A DNA stretch of 64,000 nt from Tomitella biformata AHU 1821 (GTDB taxonomy: Bacteria > Actinomycetota > Actinomycetes > Mycobacteriales > Mycobacteriaceae): positions 248,001 to 312,000 of the forward strand of contig NZ_BAVQ01000003.1 of the NCBI RefSeq assembly GCF_000524475.1. The letters are read 5' to 3'. The notes under the pieces were generated by a model, which saw only the letters and a list, made by a program, of their open reading frames with translations, was not told the origin of the DNA and searched no databases. A program made the translations under genes and the position numbers. Shown here one piece after another: positions 25,256 through 34,263 of this stretch; the stretch's first letter is position 1; every line of letters begins with the position of its first letter.

Positions 25256-25306
25256 TTGACAAAAGTCGTACCGTCAATCCATAGTCATTCCACTAATGAA
25301 CTAGTG
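25256..25306 (+). promoter_or_regulatory. Promoter/operator of the GntR-ABC operon
   Basis: TTGACA (25256-25261) and CATAGT (25280-25285) with an 18-base spacer form a near-consensus promoter. Just downstream are two overlapping inverted repeats, TCATT-N5-AATGA (25285-25299) and CACTA-N6-TAGTG (25291-25306). They are plausible autoregulatory sites for the GntR protein encoded at 25319. Confidence 0.65.
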
Positions 25307-25318
25307 AAAGGGCAATGG

Positions 25319-25720
25319 ATGATCGAGTTCCGCATCAACCGGCAATCCGGCCTCCCCACCTATGCCCAACTGATCGCGCAGGTGAAGCAGGCGCTCCGCT
25401 TGGGGATCCTCGTTCCCGGCGACAAGCTGCCCACCGCGAAGGACGTCGTCGGCGAGCTCGCGATCAACCCCAACACGGTGCTCAAGGCCTACCGCGAACT
25501 GGAGCATGAGGGCCTCGTGGCGGCAAAACCCGGCCTCGGCACCTTCATCACCGCCTCGCTCGCCAAACCCGGCATGGCCGAGCGAGCCGCGCTAAGTGAG
25601 GAACTCACGCAGTGGATCCGCCGCGCCGTCGCCGCCGGCCTCGAGCGCACCGACCTCGAGGCCCTCGCGGCCGACACCCTCGACGCCGAATTCGGCCCCG
25701 ACACAGGAGAGACCACATGA
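25319..25720 (+). CDS. YtrA-subfamily GntR regulator
   Basis: A 133-residue repressor made of a winged helix with only a short C-terminal helix, the YtrA type that controls adjacent ABC exporters. The DNA-binding part is SGLPTYAQLIAQVKQALRLG, then LPTAKDVVGELAINPNTVLK and AYRELEHEGLVAAKPGLGTF. ATG 25319 begins the conserved MIEFRINRQSG; GTGAAAGGG upstream provides a weak ribosome site. ATGA overlap with the ATPase gene shows coupling. YtrA relatives often respond to cell-wall-acting antibiotics. Confidence 0.92.
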   Translation: MIEFRINRQSGLPTYAQLIAQVKQALRLGILVPGDKLPTAKDVVGELAINPNTVLKAYRELEHEGLVAAKPGLGTFITASLAKPGMAERAALSEELTQWIRRAVAAGLERTDLEALAADTLDAEFGPDTGETT

Positions 25721-26571
25721 CCGCGCTCGCCATGGAAGATGTGCACAAGAGCTTCGGCAGGAAACGCGCGCTGCGCGGCTGCACCTTCCAGATCCCCCAG
25801 GGCAGCGTCACGGCCCTCGTCGGCATGAACGGCGCGGGCAAGTCCACACTGATGTCGATCGCCGTCGGTCTGCTCACCGCGGACTCCGGAGACATCGTCG
25901 TGCTCGGCCAGACCCCCGGCCAGTCCGGCATCAGCAAGGGCCTGTCATATCTAGCGCAGCACAAGCCGCTGTACCCGTCGTTCACCGTTGCGGAGACGCT
26001 GCGCTTCGGCAAGGAGACCAACCCCGACTGGGACCAGCCGTACGCTCTGAGCCTGATCGAGTCCGCCAACATCGCGCAGGACTCGAAGGTCAAATCCCTC
26101 TCCCCCGGCCAGCGTGCCCGCGTCGCCCTGGCCCTCGCCCTGGGACGACGCCCGAAGCTCCTGCTGCTCGATGAGCCCCTCGCCGACCTCGACCCGATCG
26201 CCCGAAGGTCCATCGCCGGGGCCCTGATGACCGACGCCGCCGAGCGCGGCACCACCATCGTGCTGTCCTCGCACATCATCGCCGAGCTCGCCGATGTGTC
26301 CGACCGCATCCTGCTGCTCGGCGCCGGCCGAGTTCGCCTGTCCTGCAGCCTCGATGAGGTCCTGGCAGATCATCACCGCCTGCTCGGGCCGGCCAACACT
26401 GAATACACCGGCTCCGGCGCGGTGGTCGAGACTCGTTCCGGCGCACGGCAATCCACGTTGTTAGTGCAGGGACCGCGCCCGACGCCCGCCGAGGGCTGGC
26501 AGATCGAGACCCCGACGCTCGACGACATCATTATCGCCCACCTGTCCGCCGCAGAATTGGAGTCCAAATGA
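25717..26571 (+). CDS. ABC transporter ATP-binding protein
   Basis: A 284-residue ATPase subunit. Walker A is GMNGAGKST (about residues 37-45), the signature is SPGQRARVALALALG (a SPGQ variant of SGGQ), and Walker B is LLLLDEPLADLDP with the H-loop SSHIIAEL. The C-terminal ~80 residues are a family-specific extension. It overlaps both neighbours by four bases (ATGA), defining a gntR-ATPase-permease operon. The system is an exporter or envelope-stress ABC of the YtrB/BcrA type; substrate unknown. Confidence 0.93.
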   Translation: MTALAMEDVHKSFGRKRALRGCTFQIPQGSVTALVGMNGAGKSTLMSIAVGLLTADSGDIVVLGQTPGQSGISKGLSYLAQHKPLYPSFTVAETLRFGKETNPDWDQPYALSLIESANIAQDSKVKSLSPGQRARVALALALGRRPKLLLLDEPLADLDPIARRSIAGALMTDAAERGTTIVLSSHIIAELADVSDRILLLGAGRVRLSCSLDEVLADHHRLLGPANTEYTGSGAVVETRSGARQSTLLVQGPRPTPAEGWQIETPTLDDIIIAHLSAAELESK

Positions 26572-27605
26572 TCTGGGCCACTTGGCGCCAGCACCGCGCC
26601 AGCCTCATCGCCGCGCTGAGCGTGATCGGGCTGCTGATCGCCGCCGTCGTGGTCAGCACACTGATCCTGCGGCCAACCGGCGCGGTGCAGTTCCTCGGGG
26701 GCTATAGCGTCTGCTATGAATCCGGCTCCGCGGCCTGCAAGGCGGAGACGGTTCTCGACTTCACCACCCTGTTCTCTACGGTCCTGCCCCTGCTGCTCGG
26801 CGTCTTTGTCGGCGTGACGGTGTTCGCCCGTGACATCGCGCGCGGCACCCACGTGCTGGGGCTGTCGCAGTCGGTGAGCCGCGGCCGGTGGTTCTGGTCG
26901 AAGCTGCTGGTGGTGTTCGTGCCAGTCGTTGTAGCCGCGACCGCTCTCGGGGCCGCGCTGCAGTGGTCCCGTGGGTTTACCTTTTGGGCCCGCAACGGCT
27001 CCGTCCTGGATTTCCCGACGTTCCAGTCCTCGGCCCTGTTGCTGGGCGCGACGACCGCGTTCGCGCTGGCCCTCGGTGCCGCGATCGCCCTGCTCCTGCG
27101 CCGGTCCCTGGCCTCGATGGCGCTGACGGTGGTAGTCGCCGGTGCGGTCCTGGTCTCGCTCGGGGCCTTCGCCCGGCCGCACTACGCCACCCCGGATATC
27201 GACGCGCAGAGCCTCGACAACGGAATGCCCTACTACTCGTTTGGAACCACCAGCGACAACCAGCGAATCTGGACCGTCAGCTCCGGGTATGTCGACGCCG
27301 CTGGCCGCGGCATCACGATCGACCGCGGGTCCTGCCAGATCTATCAGGAAGACCAGGACTACCCCGAAGCCGCACCGGAGGAGACCACCGCCGCATTCGA
27401 GGCGCGATCGAAGGCGTGGCACGATGCCCACACCGCGACCGAGGTCGAGTGCCTACGGGCGCAGGGCGCGGACCACTATCAGATCAAGTACCACCCGGAG
27501 AGCCGGTTCTGGCGCTTCCAGGTCACCGAGTCCGCGATCCTGCTGCTGCTCGCCGGCGCCCTGCTGATCCCCGCACGGTGGGGGCTGCGGCGGCTGCGGC
27601 CGTAG
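26568..27605 (+). CDS. ABC transporter permease
   Basis: A 345-residue membrane protein with six predicted helices and a long extracytoplasmic loop between helices 5 and 6 (about residues 205-315, containing three Cys: RGSCQIYQ, EVECLRAQG and upstream SVCYESGSAACK). The C-terminus returns to the membrane (SAILLLLAGALLIPARWGL). The helix layout fits the type V permeases paired with YtrA/GntR-controlled ATPases. No domain of specific function is visible. It starts inside the ATPase stop. Confidence 0.85.
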   Translation: MIWATWRQHRASLIAALSVIGLLIAAVVVSTLILRPTGAVQFLGGYSVCYESGSAACKAETVLDFTTLFSTVLPLLLGVFVGVTVFARDIARGTHVLGLSQSVSRGRWFWSKLLVVFVPVVVAATALGAALQWSRGFTFWARNGSVLDFPTFQSSALLLGATTAFALALGAAIALLLRRSLASMALTVVVAGAVLVSLGAFARPHYATPDIDAQSLDNGMPYYSFGTTSDNQRIWTVSSGYVDAAGRGITIDRGSCQIYQEDQDYPEAAPEETTAAFEARSKAWHDAHTATEVECLRAQGADHYQIKYHPESRFWRFQVTESAILLLLAGALLIPARWGLRRLRP

Positions 27606-27619
27606 CCTCGGACTCACAC

Positions 27620-27664
27620 GGGCGACAGTTCCTACAATTTCCAGTATCGTAGGAACTGTCGCCC
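27620..27664. promoter_or_regulatory. Operator/promoter of the Xre-RES pair
   Basis: Two perfect 16-bp arms (27620-27635 and 27649-27664; core GGCGACAGTTCCTAC) flank a 13-base spacer. A good -10 box TACAAT (27633-27638) overlaps the inner end of the left arm, so a protein bound here would block initiation. The Shine-Dalgarno AGGAGG follows directly. Autoregulation by the Xre antitoxin or its complex is the likely use. Confidence 0.72.
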
Positions 27665-27676
27665 TAGGAGGAGTTC

Positions 27677-28198
27677 ATGGCCTCAACGCTGTCCACCAGT
27701 AACCCCGCACTGCAGCGCGCGGTCGAGAACACGCTGCGCAGCGTGTTGGCGTTGGGCGTCGCGGTCCAGGCTGTCGACGCGCCGACGACGCCGCAGATCG
27801 CACGGGCCGTGCAGGCCACGGAGAATCGCTGGCGCGCCATTGAATCCGAATTCGGACTGCTTAACAGCACCGACGTCGCCCGGCTGCTCGGATCCCGCGC
27901 GTCGAATACCCGCAGCTTCACAGCCGACCAGCGCAAGGCCGGTAGGGTGCTCGGCATCCGCAGGGGGAAGAGCTACCTCTACCCCGGTTTCCAATTCGAT
28001 GCGAACGGTGTTGTGCAGACGGCCATTCCCACGATCCTCCGCCTGGCCGCAGACGCTGATTGGTCGGCGGAGAGCACCGCGATGTGGCTGTGCTCTCCTA
28101 GTGGGTGGCTCGCCGACCGCCGCCCTGTCGACCTCCTGGCGACGGAACCCGATGCGGTACTCGCCGCCGCCCGGGCGAAGTTCAACACCCAATGGTGA
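27677..28198 (+). CDS. Xre-type antitoxin with Xre/MbcA/ParS toxin-binding domain
   Basis: A 173-residue antitoxin of the RES-Xre class. The N-terminal half contains a helix-turn-helix (FGLLNSTDVARLLGSRASNT, then RSFTADQRKAGRVLGIRRG). The C-terminal half is the toxin-binding region (PTILRLAADADWSAESTAMW, CSPSGWLADRRPVDLLATEP), with the GW-L----P pattern of the family. AGGAGG precedes the ATG. It overlaps the toxin gene by seven bases. Confidence 0.88.
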   Translation: MASTLSTSNPALQRAVENTLRSVLALGVAVQAVDAPTTPQIARAVQATENRWRAIESEFGLLNSTDVARLLGSRASNTRSFTADQRKAGRVLGIRRGKSYLYPGFQFDANGVVQTAIPTILRLAADADWSAESTAMWLCSPSGWLADRRPVDLLATEPDAVLAAARAKFNTQW

Positions 28199-28821
28199 CG
28201 CCGAGCCCGCCTGAGCCGTTCAATCCGCACACGGTCACTCTGCCCGCCGGCAGCCAGTTGGTCCGCGTATTCAACAACGCTCCGGGCAGGACCGCGGCGA
28301 TCTTCAATCCCGGCCTTGGCCCGGGCGGGCGCTTCTCCTTTTTTGGCAGCCCGCCGGTCCCCGTGCTGTACGCCGCGCAGACGCAGGAGGCCGCCATCTG
28401 CGAGACCCTCCTGCACGATGTGCCCGTCACCGGCGGGGTCCTGTTCCCCGAGGACTACGAGAACAAGGTGGCGGCCCGCCTCTCGACCACTCGGGATCTG
28501 CGGCTGGCGTCGTTCCTCGGCACGGGACTGCGGGCGCTCCGCATCGAGGCGGCGCAGCTGGCGGACACCACCGCCAGCGAGTACCCGCGCACAGTCGGGT
28601 GGGCTGAGGCCGCGCATCGCTGCGGGCTCGACGGCGTCGCGTGGATGTCCAAGCGCTGCAACAGCGACCGCGCGTATGTGTTGTTCGGCGACCGCCTTAC
28701 GTCTACAGACCTAGAGATCGACCCAACCTATGGCCGGATCTTCGCCACCGGCGCTGACCTCGACTGGCTCATCGACTTCTGCGCGGGGCTGCACGTCGAT
28801 GTTCTGGCGCCCCGGGTCTGA
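28192..28821 (+). CDS. RES-domain toxin (NAD+-degrading family)
   Basis: A 209-residue RES-domain protein. Family members (MbcT of M. tuberculosis, RES toxins of Photorhabdus and Pseudomonas) destroy or phosphorolyse NAD+. The conserved elements are LVRVFNN with R25, GPGGRFSFFG, VLYAAQTQEAAICETLLHD (Tyr and Glu of the active site) and AYVLFGDRL near the end. ATG 28192 is chosen because it overlaps the antitoxin stop, as is usual. All key residues seem intact, so the toxin is probably active. Confidence 0.9.
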   Translation: MVTPSPPEPFNPHTVTLPAGSQLVRVFNNAPGRTAAIFNPGLGPGGRFSFFGSPPVPVLYAAQTQEAAICETLLHDVPVTGGVLFPEDYENKVAARLSTTRDLRLASFLGTGLRALRIEAAQLADTTASEYPRTVGWAEAAHRCGLDGVAWMSKRCNSDRAYVLFGDRLTSTDLEIDPTYGRIFATGADLDWLIDFCAGLHVDVLAPRV

Positions 28822-29167
28822 CGTCCATCCGGTGCAGCCCTGCCGTATCAACACCCTCTGGTAGCCACCGACTGCGTGTCACCGGCTCCAAGTGTCAGTC
28901 TTCCTGGTCCGGGGGAACCATCAGCAAGCCCGATTCCTCGGTGACGCGGCACGATGCCTGGTTGCAGAGATAGCATCATCGCCGGGATGAGCCCAGGGGC
29001 GAGGACTACGTGCGCCACCTACCGAAGCCTCAACGTCGTCCGCAATCACTGTGCGCACCATGCTCGGCTGCGGAACCGACCGTTTCCCTACCCGCCAACG
29101 AAGGCACAGGCCAATCGTGACGTCCCGCCGGGCAGGGTACGCACCCTTGCTTCCACCGCGCGCCGGC
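28822..29167. other. 346-base intergenic stretch between RES toxin and conserved Rv2360c-like gene
   Basis: No coding frame with typical codon use, no tRNA-like structure and no strong hairpin were seen. It separates the plus-strand accessory block from the convergent uppS-recO group and may be the boundary of inserted DNA. Confidence 0.4.
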
Positions 29168-29569
29168 TCAGCCCAGCGCCAGCTCCCGCGCGTCCGCCGC
29201 CCCGCCGAGGATCAGCAGCAGCATCGTCGTCAGCGCCGCCGGGGCGAGTCCACCCGCGGGAAATACGTACTGCAGCAAAAGGTCTGCCTGCTCGCCGCGA
29301 TCCACCAGCTCCACGGAGCCGAACTGCACCAGCCGCCGTGCCTCGTCGGTCCGGCCGCGCAACCCTTCGTCTAGCTGCACGTCCCAGGCGAGCACGCAGG
29401 TCATCGACACCATCTCGAGCCCCGCCGCGAGCTCCACCACGCGCACCGACCACACGCAGCCCTCGTTCACGAAGCTCAGCGAGCCGTCGTCGGTGGTGGA
29501 TATCTCCCCGGCCAGCCCCGCGAGCGCCGAGAGGACCCCAGCGTGCACCGCCTCCACCGCGTCGCTCAT
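29168..29569 (-). CDS. Conserved hypothetical protein (Rv2360c position, YbjN/chaperone-like fold)
   Basis: A 133-residue acidic protein. Alternating strands and helices ([44 protein letters not shown]) look like the YbjN/type III secretion chaperone-like fold found in many actinobacterial hypotheticals. The start ATG 29569 overlaps the uppS stop (ATGA). Its place between uppS and the zur region matches Rv2360c of M. tuberculosis. Function unknown; translation coupling suggests a role near UppS or simple operon membership. Confidence 0.75.
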   Translation of the reverse strand: MSDAVEAVHAGVLSALAGLAGEISTTDDGSLSFVNEGCVWSVRVVELAAGLEMVSMTCVLAWDVQLDEGLRGRTDEARRLVQFGSVELVDRGEQADLLLQYVFPAGGLAPAALTTMLLLILGGAADARELALG

Positions 29570-30381
29570 TTGACTGCTCCAAATCGTCTGTCCCGCTTGG
29601 CATATTCCACGCACGCGGCCCACAGGTCCCGGCGGTCGAAGTCTGGGAACAGCGTGTCCTGGAAGACCAGTTCGGCGTAGGCGGACTGCCACGGCAAGAA
29701 GTTCGAGGTGCGCATCTCGCCGGACGGGCGCAGGAACAGGTCGACGTCGGGCATATCCGGCTCGTCCAGAAAGCGCGCCACCGTCGCCTCGGTGATCTTC
29801 GCCGGGTTGATCCGGCCGGCGGCGACCTCCATCGCGATGGCCTTCGCCGCGTCGGCGATCTCGGCCCGGCCGCCGTAGTTCACGCACATCGTCAGCGTCA
29901 TCACGGTGTTGTGCTGGGTGAGCTCCTCGGCGATCTCGAGCTCCTTGATCACCGACGCCCACAGCCGCGGCTTGCGCCCGGCCCAGCGCACGCGGACGCC
30001 CATCTCGTGCATCTCGTCGCGCCGGCGCCGGATCACGTCGCGGTTGAAGCCCATGAGGAATTTGACCTCCTCGGGGCTGCGCTTCCAGTTCTCGGTGGAG
30101 AACGCGTAGGCCGAGAGCCAGCCCACGCCCAGCTCGATACAGCCCTCGAGGGTGTCCATCAGGACGGCCTCGCCCTTCTCGTGCCCGGCGGTGCGCGGCA
30201 GCCCCCGCTCCTGGGCCCAGCGCCCATTGCCGTCCATCACGAGGGCCACGTGCTGGGGAATGAACTCGGCAGGCAGCGCCGGCGGGGTGGCGCCGGAGGG
30301 GTGGGGGGCGGGCCGGCGGATCACCCGGTTGGCCTCAGCTGCCGATGGCCGTGCTTTGCGTCGCTGGATCACGTTGACCAT
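29566..30381 (-). CDS. uppS: (Z)-polyprenyl diphosphate synthase UppS
   Basis: Cis-prenyltransferase making the C50-C55 lipid carrier for peptidoglycan and arabinogalactan at the membrane surface (decaprenyl diphosphate in mycobacteria). The 271-residue protein shows [20 protein letters not shown] (catalytic Asp), [36 protein letters not shown] and [19 protein letters not shown], all intact. It overlaps recO by 47 bases and the downstream conserved gene by four, so the three genes form one operon. Confidence 0.97.
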   Translation of the reverse strand: MVNVIQRRKARPSAAEANRVIRRPAPHPSGATPPALPAEFIPQHVALVMDGNGRWAQERGLPRTAGHEKGEAVLMDTLEGCIELGVGWLSAYAFSTENWKRSPEEVKFLMGFNRDVIRRRRDEMHEMGVRVRWAGRKPRLWASVIKELEIAEELTQHNTVMTLTMCVNYGGRAEIADAAKAIAMEVAAGRINPAKITEATVARFLDEPDMPDVDLFLRPSGEMRTSNFLPWQSAYAELVFQDTLFPDFDRRDLWAACVEYAKRDRRFGAVK

Positions 30382-31138
30382 CTTGCCTGACGAGCCCGCT
30401 GTACGGGCTGGCGCGCTCGATCAACGGCAGCGTCCGCAACTGTCGCTCGAGGTGCCACTGCAGGTGGGCGGCCGTCAGGCCACTGGCCTGGCTGCGCTGG
30501 GACTCGGTCGAGGACTCGGTCTCGTCCCAGCGCCCGTGGTAGAGGGCGTCCATCAGGTCGAGGACCCCGGGCGAGGGCGTCGCAGACCCGGGCGGCCGGC
30601 AGTGCACGCACACGGACCCGCCGGCGGCCACGTGGAACGCGCGGTGCGGGCCGGGAGCGGAGCACTGGGCGCAGTCGTCGAGGGCGGGCGCCCAGCCGGC
30701 GAAGCTCATCGCCCGCAGCAGATACGCGTCGAGCACCAGGGACGCGGGCCGCTGGGCCAGCGCGAGGGCTCGAAGCGCGCCGACGGTGAGCTGCTGCAGC
30801 TCCCGCGCGGGCGCACGCTCCTCGCCGGCCAGTCGCTCGGCGGTCTCGAGCATGGCGCTGCCGGTGGTGTAGCGGCCGTAGTCGGAGGTCATATCCTCAC
30901 TGAACGCGTCGAGGATCTGCACCTGGGTGACGATGTCGAGGTTGCGGCCGGGATAGAGCTGCACGTCGATGTGGGTGAACGGCTCGAGCCGGCCGCCGAA
31001 TTTCGACCGGGTGCGACGCACGCCCTTCGCGACGGCGCGGACCAGGCCGTGCTCACGGGTGAGGAGGGTGATGATGCGGTCGGCCTCGCCCAGCTTGTGT
31101 TGCCGCAGCACGACGGCCCGATCCCGATATAACCTCAC
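30335..31138 (-). CDS. recO: DNA repair protein RecO
   Basis: Recombination mediator that helps load RecA at gaps with RecR. The 267-residue protein has the N-terminal OB fold ([20 protein letters not shown], then [17 protein letters not shown]) and a zinc-finger region with CAQCSAPG and CVHCRPPG (residues about 160-185). Its 3' end overlaps uppS by 47 bases, the same arrangement as in mycobacteria. Confidence 0.95.
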   Translation of the reverse strand: MRLYRDRAVVLRQHKLGEADRIITLLTREHGLVRAVAKGVRRTRSKFGGRLEPFTHIDVQLYPGRNLDIVTQVQILDAFSEDMTSDYGRYTTGSAMLETAERLAGEERAPARELQQLTVGALRALALAQRPASLVLDAYLLRAMSFAGWAPALDDCAQCSAPGPHRAFHVAAGGSVCVHCRPPGSATPSPGVLDLMDALYHGRWDETESSTESQRSQASGLTAAHLQWHLERQLRTLPLIERASPYSGLVRQDGQRDPATQSTAIGS

Positions 31139-31181
31139 TGACCCAGCTTAGGCGCTGGCGCCGACAAACCTCCGCAGGCGA

Positions 31182-31210
31182 CACTGTTCGTTCGAACGAA
31201 CAGTGATAAT
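31182..31210. promoter_or_regulatory. 24-bp perfect palindrome operator plus -10 box of the amidase-tetR operon
   Basis: CACTGTTCGTTC (31182-31193) is followed directly by its exact complement (31194-31205). GATAAT, a good -10 box, spans 31205-31210. The operator thus fills the -35 region and abuts the -10 element, ideal for repression by the TetR protein at the end of the operon. Confidence 0.78.
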
Positions 31211-31245
31211 CTCAGGGCACATCACCAATCCACGGAGGCCCTGTC

Positions 31246-32658
31246 TTGACGTCGACCATCTCCAGCCCGCGGACCCTGCACGGGCAATTGGCCCAGCTGC
31301 TCGACGAGTCCGTCAGCTCCGTCGAGCTCACCACTCGCTCGCTCGACGCCATCGAGGCCAGCCAGCCCACCCTCAACGCATTCCGCCGCATCCGCCGCGA
31401 CGACGCCCTGGCCGAGGCCTTGGCCGCCGATCAGCGCCGCGCGCAGGGCGAGGACCTCCCGCTGCTCGGCGTGCCAATCGCGATCAAGGACGACGTCAAC
31501 CTCGCCGGCCTGCCCACCGCCTTCGGCTGCGACGACGCGAATCTCCCGCCCGCCCGCGCGGACTCCGAGATGGTCCGGCGACTGCGCGCGGCTGGCGCCA
31601 TCATCGTTGGCAAGACGAACACCCCCGAGCTGGGCCAGTGGCCGCTCACCGGCGGTGCCGGCAACCACACCCGGAACCCGTGGAGCCGTGAGCACACCCC
31701 CGGCGGGTCGTCGGGTGGCAGCGCGGCGGCCGTCGCGGCGGGCCTGGTCCCCGCGGCGCTCGGCAGCGACGGCGCGGGCTCGGTCCGCATCCCCGCCGCG
31801 TGCACCAACCTCGTCGGCATCAAGCCCCAACGCGGACGCATCCCCACCTTCCCGGACGCCGACCCGTTCTATGGCCTCACCGTCATCGGCCCCCTCGCGC
31901 ACACCGTCGCGGACGCCGCTCTGCTCCTCGACACGCTCTCCGGCAACTACCCCGGCGACGCTGCCCAGCCGACCCCCGTCTCCGTCAGCGAATGGGTGGG
32001 TCGCGATCCCGGCAAGCTGCGGATCGCGCTCTCCCTCGATATCCCATTCACCGCGACGCCGTCCAAGCTGGACCGCCAGGTGATCTCCGCCGTGGAGAAC
32101 GTCGGCGCGGCCCTGACCCGCCTCGGCCACGACGTCGTCATCGACAACCCCCGCTACGGCATCCTGTTCGGCCTGAACTTCCTGCCACGCTCGATGTGCG
32201 GGCTCGAGGACTGGCGCCAGCACTTCCCCGACCCCTCGCTGCTAGATCACCGCACGCTCGAGCACTCGCGCAACGGCCGTGTGCTGCACGGGCTTCCGCT
32301 GGCCGCCGCCCGCAAGGCCGAGCCCCGCATCCGACGTCGTATCGGAAAGGTCTTCGACCGCGTCGACCTCGTCCTCGCCCCCACCACCGCCACCCCGCCT
32401 GTGCGCGCCGACGCGATTGACGGGCTGAATGGCTGGCAGACTGACAAGGTCATCACCGCGTTCTGCCCCATGACGTGGCCATGGAACGTACTCGGCTGGC
32501 CCAGCGTGAACGTGCCCGCCGGGTTCGCCACCGACGGCCTCCCCCTGGGCGCGCAGATTATGGGCAACGCGAACTCGGAGCCACTGCTGGTGGCCGTCGC
32601 CGCACAGCTCGAGGAGGAACTCCAGTGGACCAGCCACCAGCCGACCCCGTGGTGGTGA
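31246..32658 (+). CDS. Amidase-signature family hydrolase
   Basis: A 470-residue serine amidase that hydrolyses an amide of unknown identity. The catalytic Ser-cisSer-Lys triad is readable: K81 in AIKDDVNLAG, cis-Ser S155 in TPGGSSGGSAAAVAAG and nucleophile S179 in GSDGAGSVRIPA; the 24-residue spacing between the serines matches the family. The start is a TTG at 31246 behind GGAGG; no better start is available. It takes the place of amiA2 (Rv2363) between recO and era. It is regulated by a TetR gene overlapping its 3' end. Confidence 0.92.
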   Translation: MTSTISSPRTLHGQLAQLLDESVSSVELTTRSLDAIEASQPTLNAFRRIRRDDALAEALAADQRRAQGEDLPLLGVPIAIKDDVNLAGLPTAFGCDDANLPPARADSEMVRRLRAAGAIIVGKTNTPELGQWPLTGGAGNHTRNPWSREHTPGGSSGGSAAAVAAGLVPAALGSDGAGSVRIPAACTNLVGIKPQRGRIPTFPDADPFYGLTVIGPLAHTVADAALLLDTLSGNYPGDAAQPTPVSVSEWVGRDPGKLRIALSLDIPFTATPSKLDRQVISAVENVGAALTRLGHDVVIDNPRYGILFGLNFLPRSMCGLEDWRQHFPDPSLLDHRTLEHSRNGRVLHGLPLAAARKAEPRIRRRIGKVFDRVDLVLAPTTATPPVRADAIDGLNGWQTDKVITAFCPMTWPWNVLGWPSVNVPAGFATDGLPLGAQIMGNANSEPLLVAVAAQLEEELQWTSHQPTPWW

Positions 32659-33209
32659 GCGCCCGGGACCGGATCCTGTCCGCGGTCCTCGAGGTCATTG
32701 GCACCGACGGCATCCCGGCCGTGACAAATCGCCGGATCGCGGCCGAGGCCAAGGTCTCGCTCGGCTCGGTCACCTATCATTTCGCGACCCAGCCGGACAT
32801 GCTGCGCGCGGCGCTCCTGCGATTTGTCGAGCAGCTGACCACCCGGCTGACCGCGGAGACCGCCCGGTACGCGGGCCTGGTCCCGGACCTGTCCGAGGCG
32901 GCCGCGCTAGTCTCCGAGGTCGCCGCCAGCCTGGCGTTCACCTCAGAGCAGGTCGCGTCCTTCGAGCTGTACCTGCAGGCTGGCCGCGACACGTACCTGC
33001 GCGAGTCCGCCGCAGAGTGCTTCGCCGCCTACGACGCGCTGACGATCACAGTGTTGACCGCGCTCGGCGTCCCGGACGCGCAGCGGCTGGCCCCGGCAAT
33101 CGTCGGCATGATCACCGGCCTACAGTTGCGCCGCCTCGCCACCGGAGAGCCCGGCCAACAAGTCGGCGAGGCCCTTGCGCTACTGGTCGCCGGCACGGCC
33201 CGGCCCTGA
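32625..33209 (+). CDS. TetR-family repressor of the amidase operon
   Basis: A 194-residue TetR protein. The N-terminal DNA-binding domain is ARDRILSAVLEVIGTDGIPA, then VTNRRIAAEAKVSLGSVTYH; the rest is the helical ligand-binding domain. The GTG at 32625 is preceded by GAGGAGGA and lies 34 bases inside the amidase gene. The 24-bp palindrome before the amidase gene is its probable binding site. The inducer may be the amidase substrate. Confidence 0.9.
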   Translation: MDQPPADPVVVSARDRILSAVLEVIGTDGIPAVTNRRIAAEAKVSLGSVTYHFATQPDMLRAALLRFVEQLTTRLTAETARYAGLVPDLSEAAALVSEVAASLAFTSEQVASFELYLQAGRDTYLRESAAECFAAYDALTITVLTALGVPDAQRLAPAIVGMITGLQLRRLATGEPGQQVGEALALLVAGTARP

Positions 33210-33241
33210 GCGCGCCCGCCTAGAGGCGTCCCACACATAAA

Positions 33242-33303
33242 CCGCAGCCCTTCCGGTCAGACGCGGCCCCGGCAGGGGCTGCGTCGTGCGGGAAGGGCTG
33301 CGG
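33242..33303. terminator. Large nested bidirectional terminator, tetR / era
   Basis: An outer perfect 13-bp stem (CCGCAGCCCTTCC at 33242-33254 with 33291-33303) encloses an inner stem (33261-33270 with 33275-33284, one wobble). It lies between convergent tetR and era. Confidence 0.8.
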
Positions 33304-33333
33304 CCTTACGCCACAAGGCAGGAAGCGGGAACG

Positions 33334-34263
33334 CTAGAAGCCGAGCTTGCGCATCTGCTTCGGGTCCCGCTGCCAGTCCTTGGCGATCTTCACGTGCAGC
33401 TCCAGGTAGATCTTCACGCCGAGCAGCGCCTCCATCTGCTTGCGTGCGTTGGTGCCGACGGCCCGCAGCCGGGAGCCGCCCTTGCCGATGACGATGCCCT
33501 TCTGGCTGTCGCGCTCCACGTAGAGCAGCGCGTGCACATCGAGCATCTCGCCCTGCTCGGGGCGGCGGCCCTCACGCGGGATGACCTCCTCGATGACGAC
33601 GGCCAGGGAGTGCGGCAGCTCGTCGCGAACACCTTCCAGGGCAGCCTCGCGGATGAGCTCGGCCATGAGCACGGACTCGGGCTCGTCGGTGAGCTCACCA
33701 TCCGGGTAGAAGGCGGGGCCGGGATCCATCTTCGAGGCGAGGAGGTCGATGACGACCTCCGTCTGCTCGCCCGCCTTCGCGGAGACCGGCACGACGTCGC
33801 AATCGGGGCCGAGCAGCTGCGAGAGCGCGAGCAGCTGCATCGCGACCTGCTCCTTCGTCACCTTGTCGATCTTGGTGACGATGCCGAGGATCTCGGTCTT
33901 GGGCGCCATCTTGCGCACCTGCTCGAGGATCCAGCGGTCACCGGGGCCGATCTTCTCATCGGCGGGGATGCACAGGCCGATGACGTCGACCTGCGAGTAC
34001 GTCTCCTGCACCAGGTCGTTCAGTCGCTGGCCGAGCAGGGTGCGGGGCCGGTGCAGCCCGGGGGTGTCGACGAGAATCAGCTGCGAGTTCGGGCGGTGCA
34101 CGATGCCGCGGATGGTGTGCCGGGTCGTCTGCGGGCGGCTGGAGGTGATCGCGATCTTCGCCCCGACCAGCGCATTGGTCAGCGTGGACTTGCCGGTGTT
34201 GGGCCGGCCCACGAAGCAGACGAATCCGGAACGGAACTCTTGGGCATCAGCCTTGGTGGCCAT
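33334..34263 (-). CDS. era: GTPase Era
   Basis: Ras-like GTPase that binds 16S rRNA during 30S subunit maturation. The 309-residue protein has G1 GRPNTGKST (19-27), G3 DTPGLH, G4-like TKID and SAKAG, then a C-terminal KH domain with [15 protein letters not shown]. Its start overlaps the CBS-protein stop by 17 bases, so it belongs to the hrcA-era string. Confidence 0.97.
   Translation of the reverse strand: MATKADAQEFRSGFVCFVGRPNTGKSTLTNALVGAKIAITSSRPQTTRHTIRGIVHRPNSQLILVDTPGLHRPRTLLGQRLNDLVQETYSQVDVIGLCIPADEKIGPGDRWILEQVRKMAPKTEILGIVTKIDKVTKEQVAMQLLALSQLLGPDCDVVPVSAKAGEQTEVVIDLLASKMDPGPAFYPDGELTDEPESVLMAELIREAALEGVRDELPHSLAVVIEEVIPREGRRPEQGEMLDVHALLYVERDSQKGIVIGKGGSRLRAVGTNARKQMEALLGVKIYLELHVKIAKDWQRDPKQMRKLGF

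Noticed and set aside
28954-30390. 478-codon plus-strand frame across the toxin/uppS gap
   Set aside because: Its second half is antisense of uppS and the first half is low-complexity Pro/Arg/Ser.
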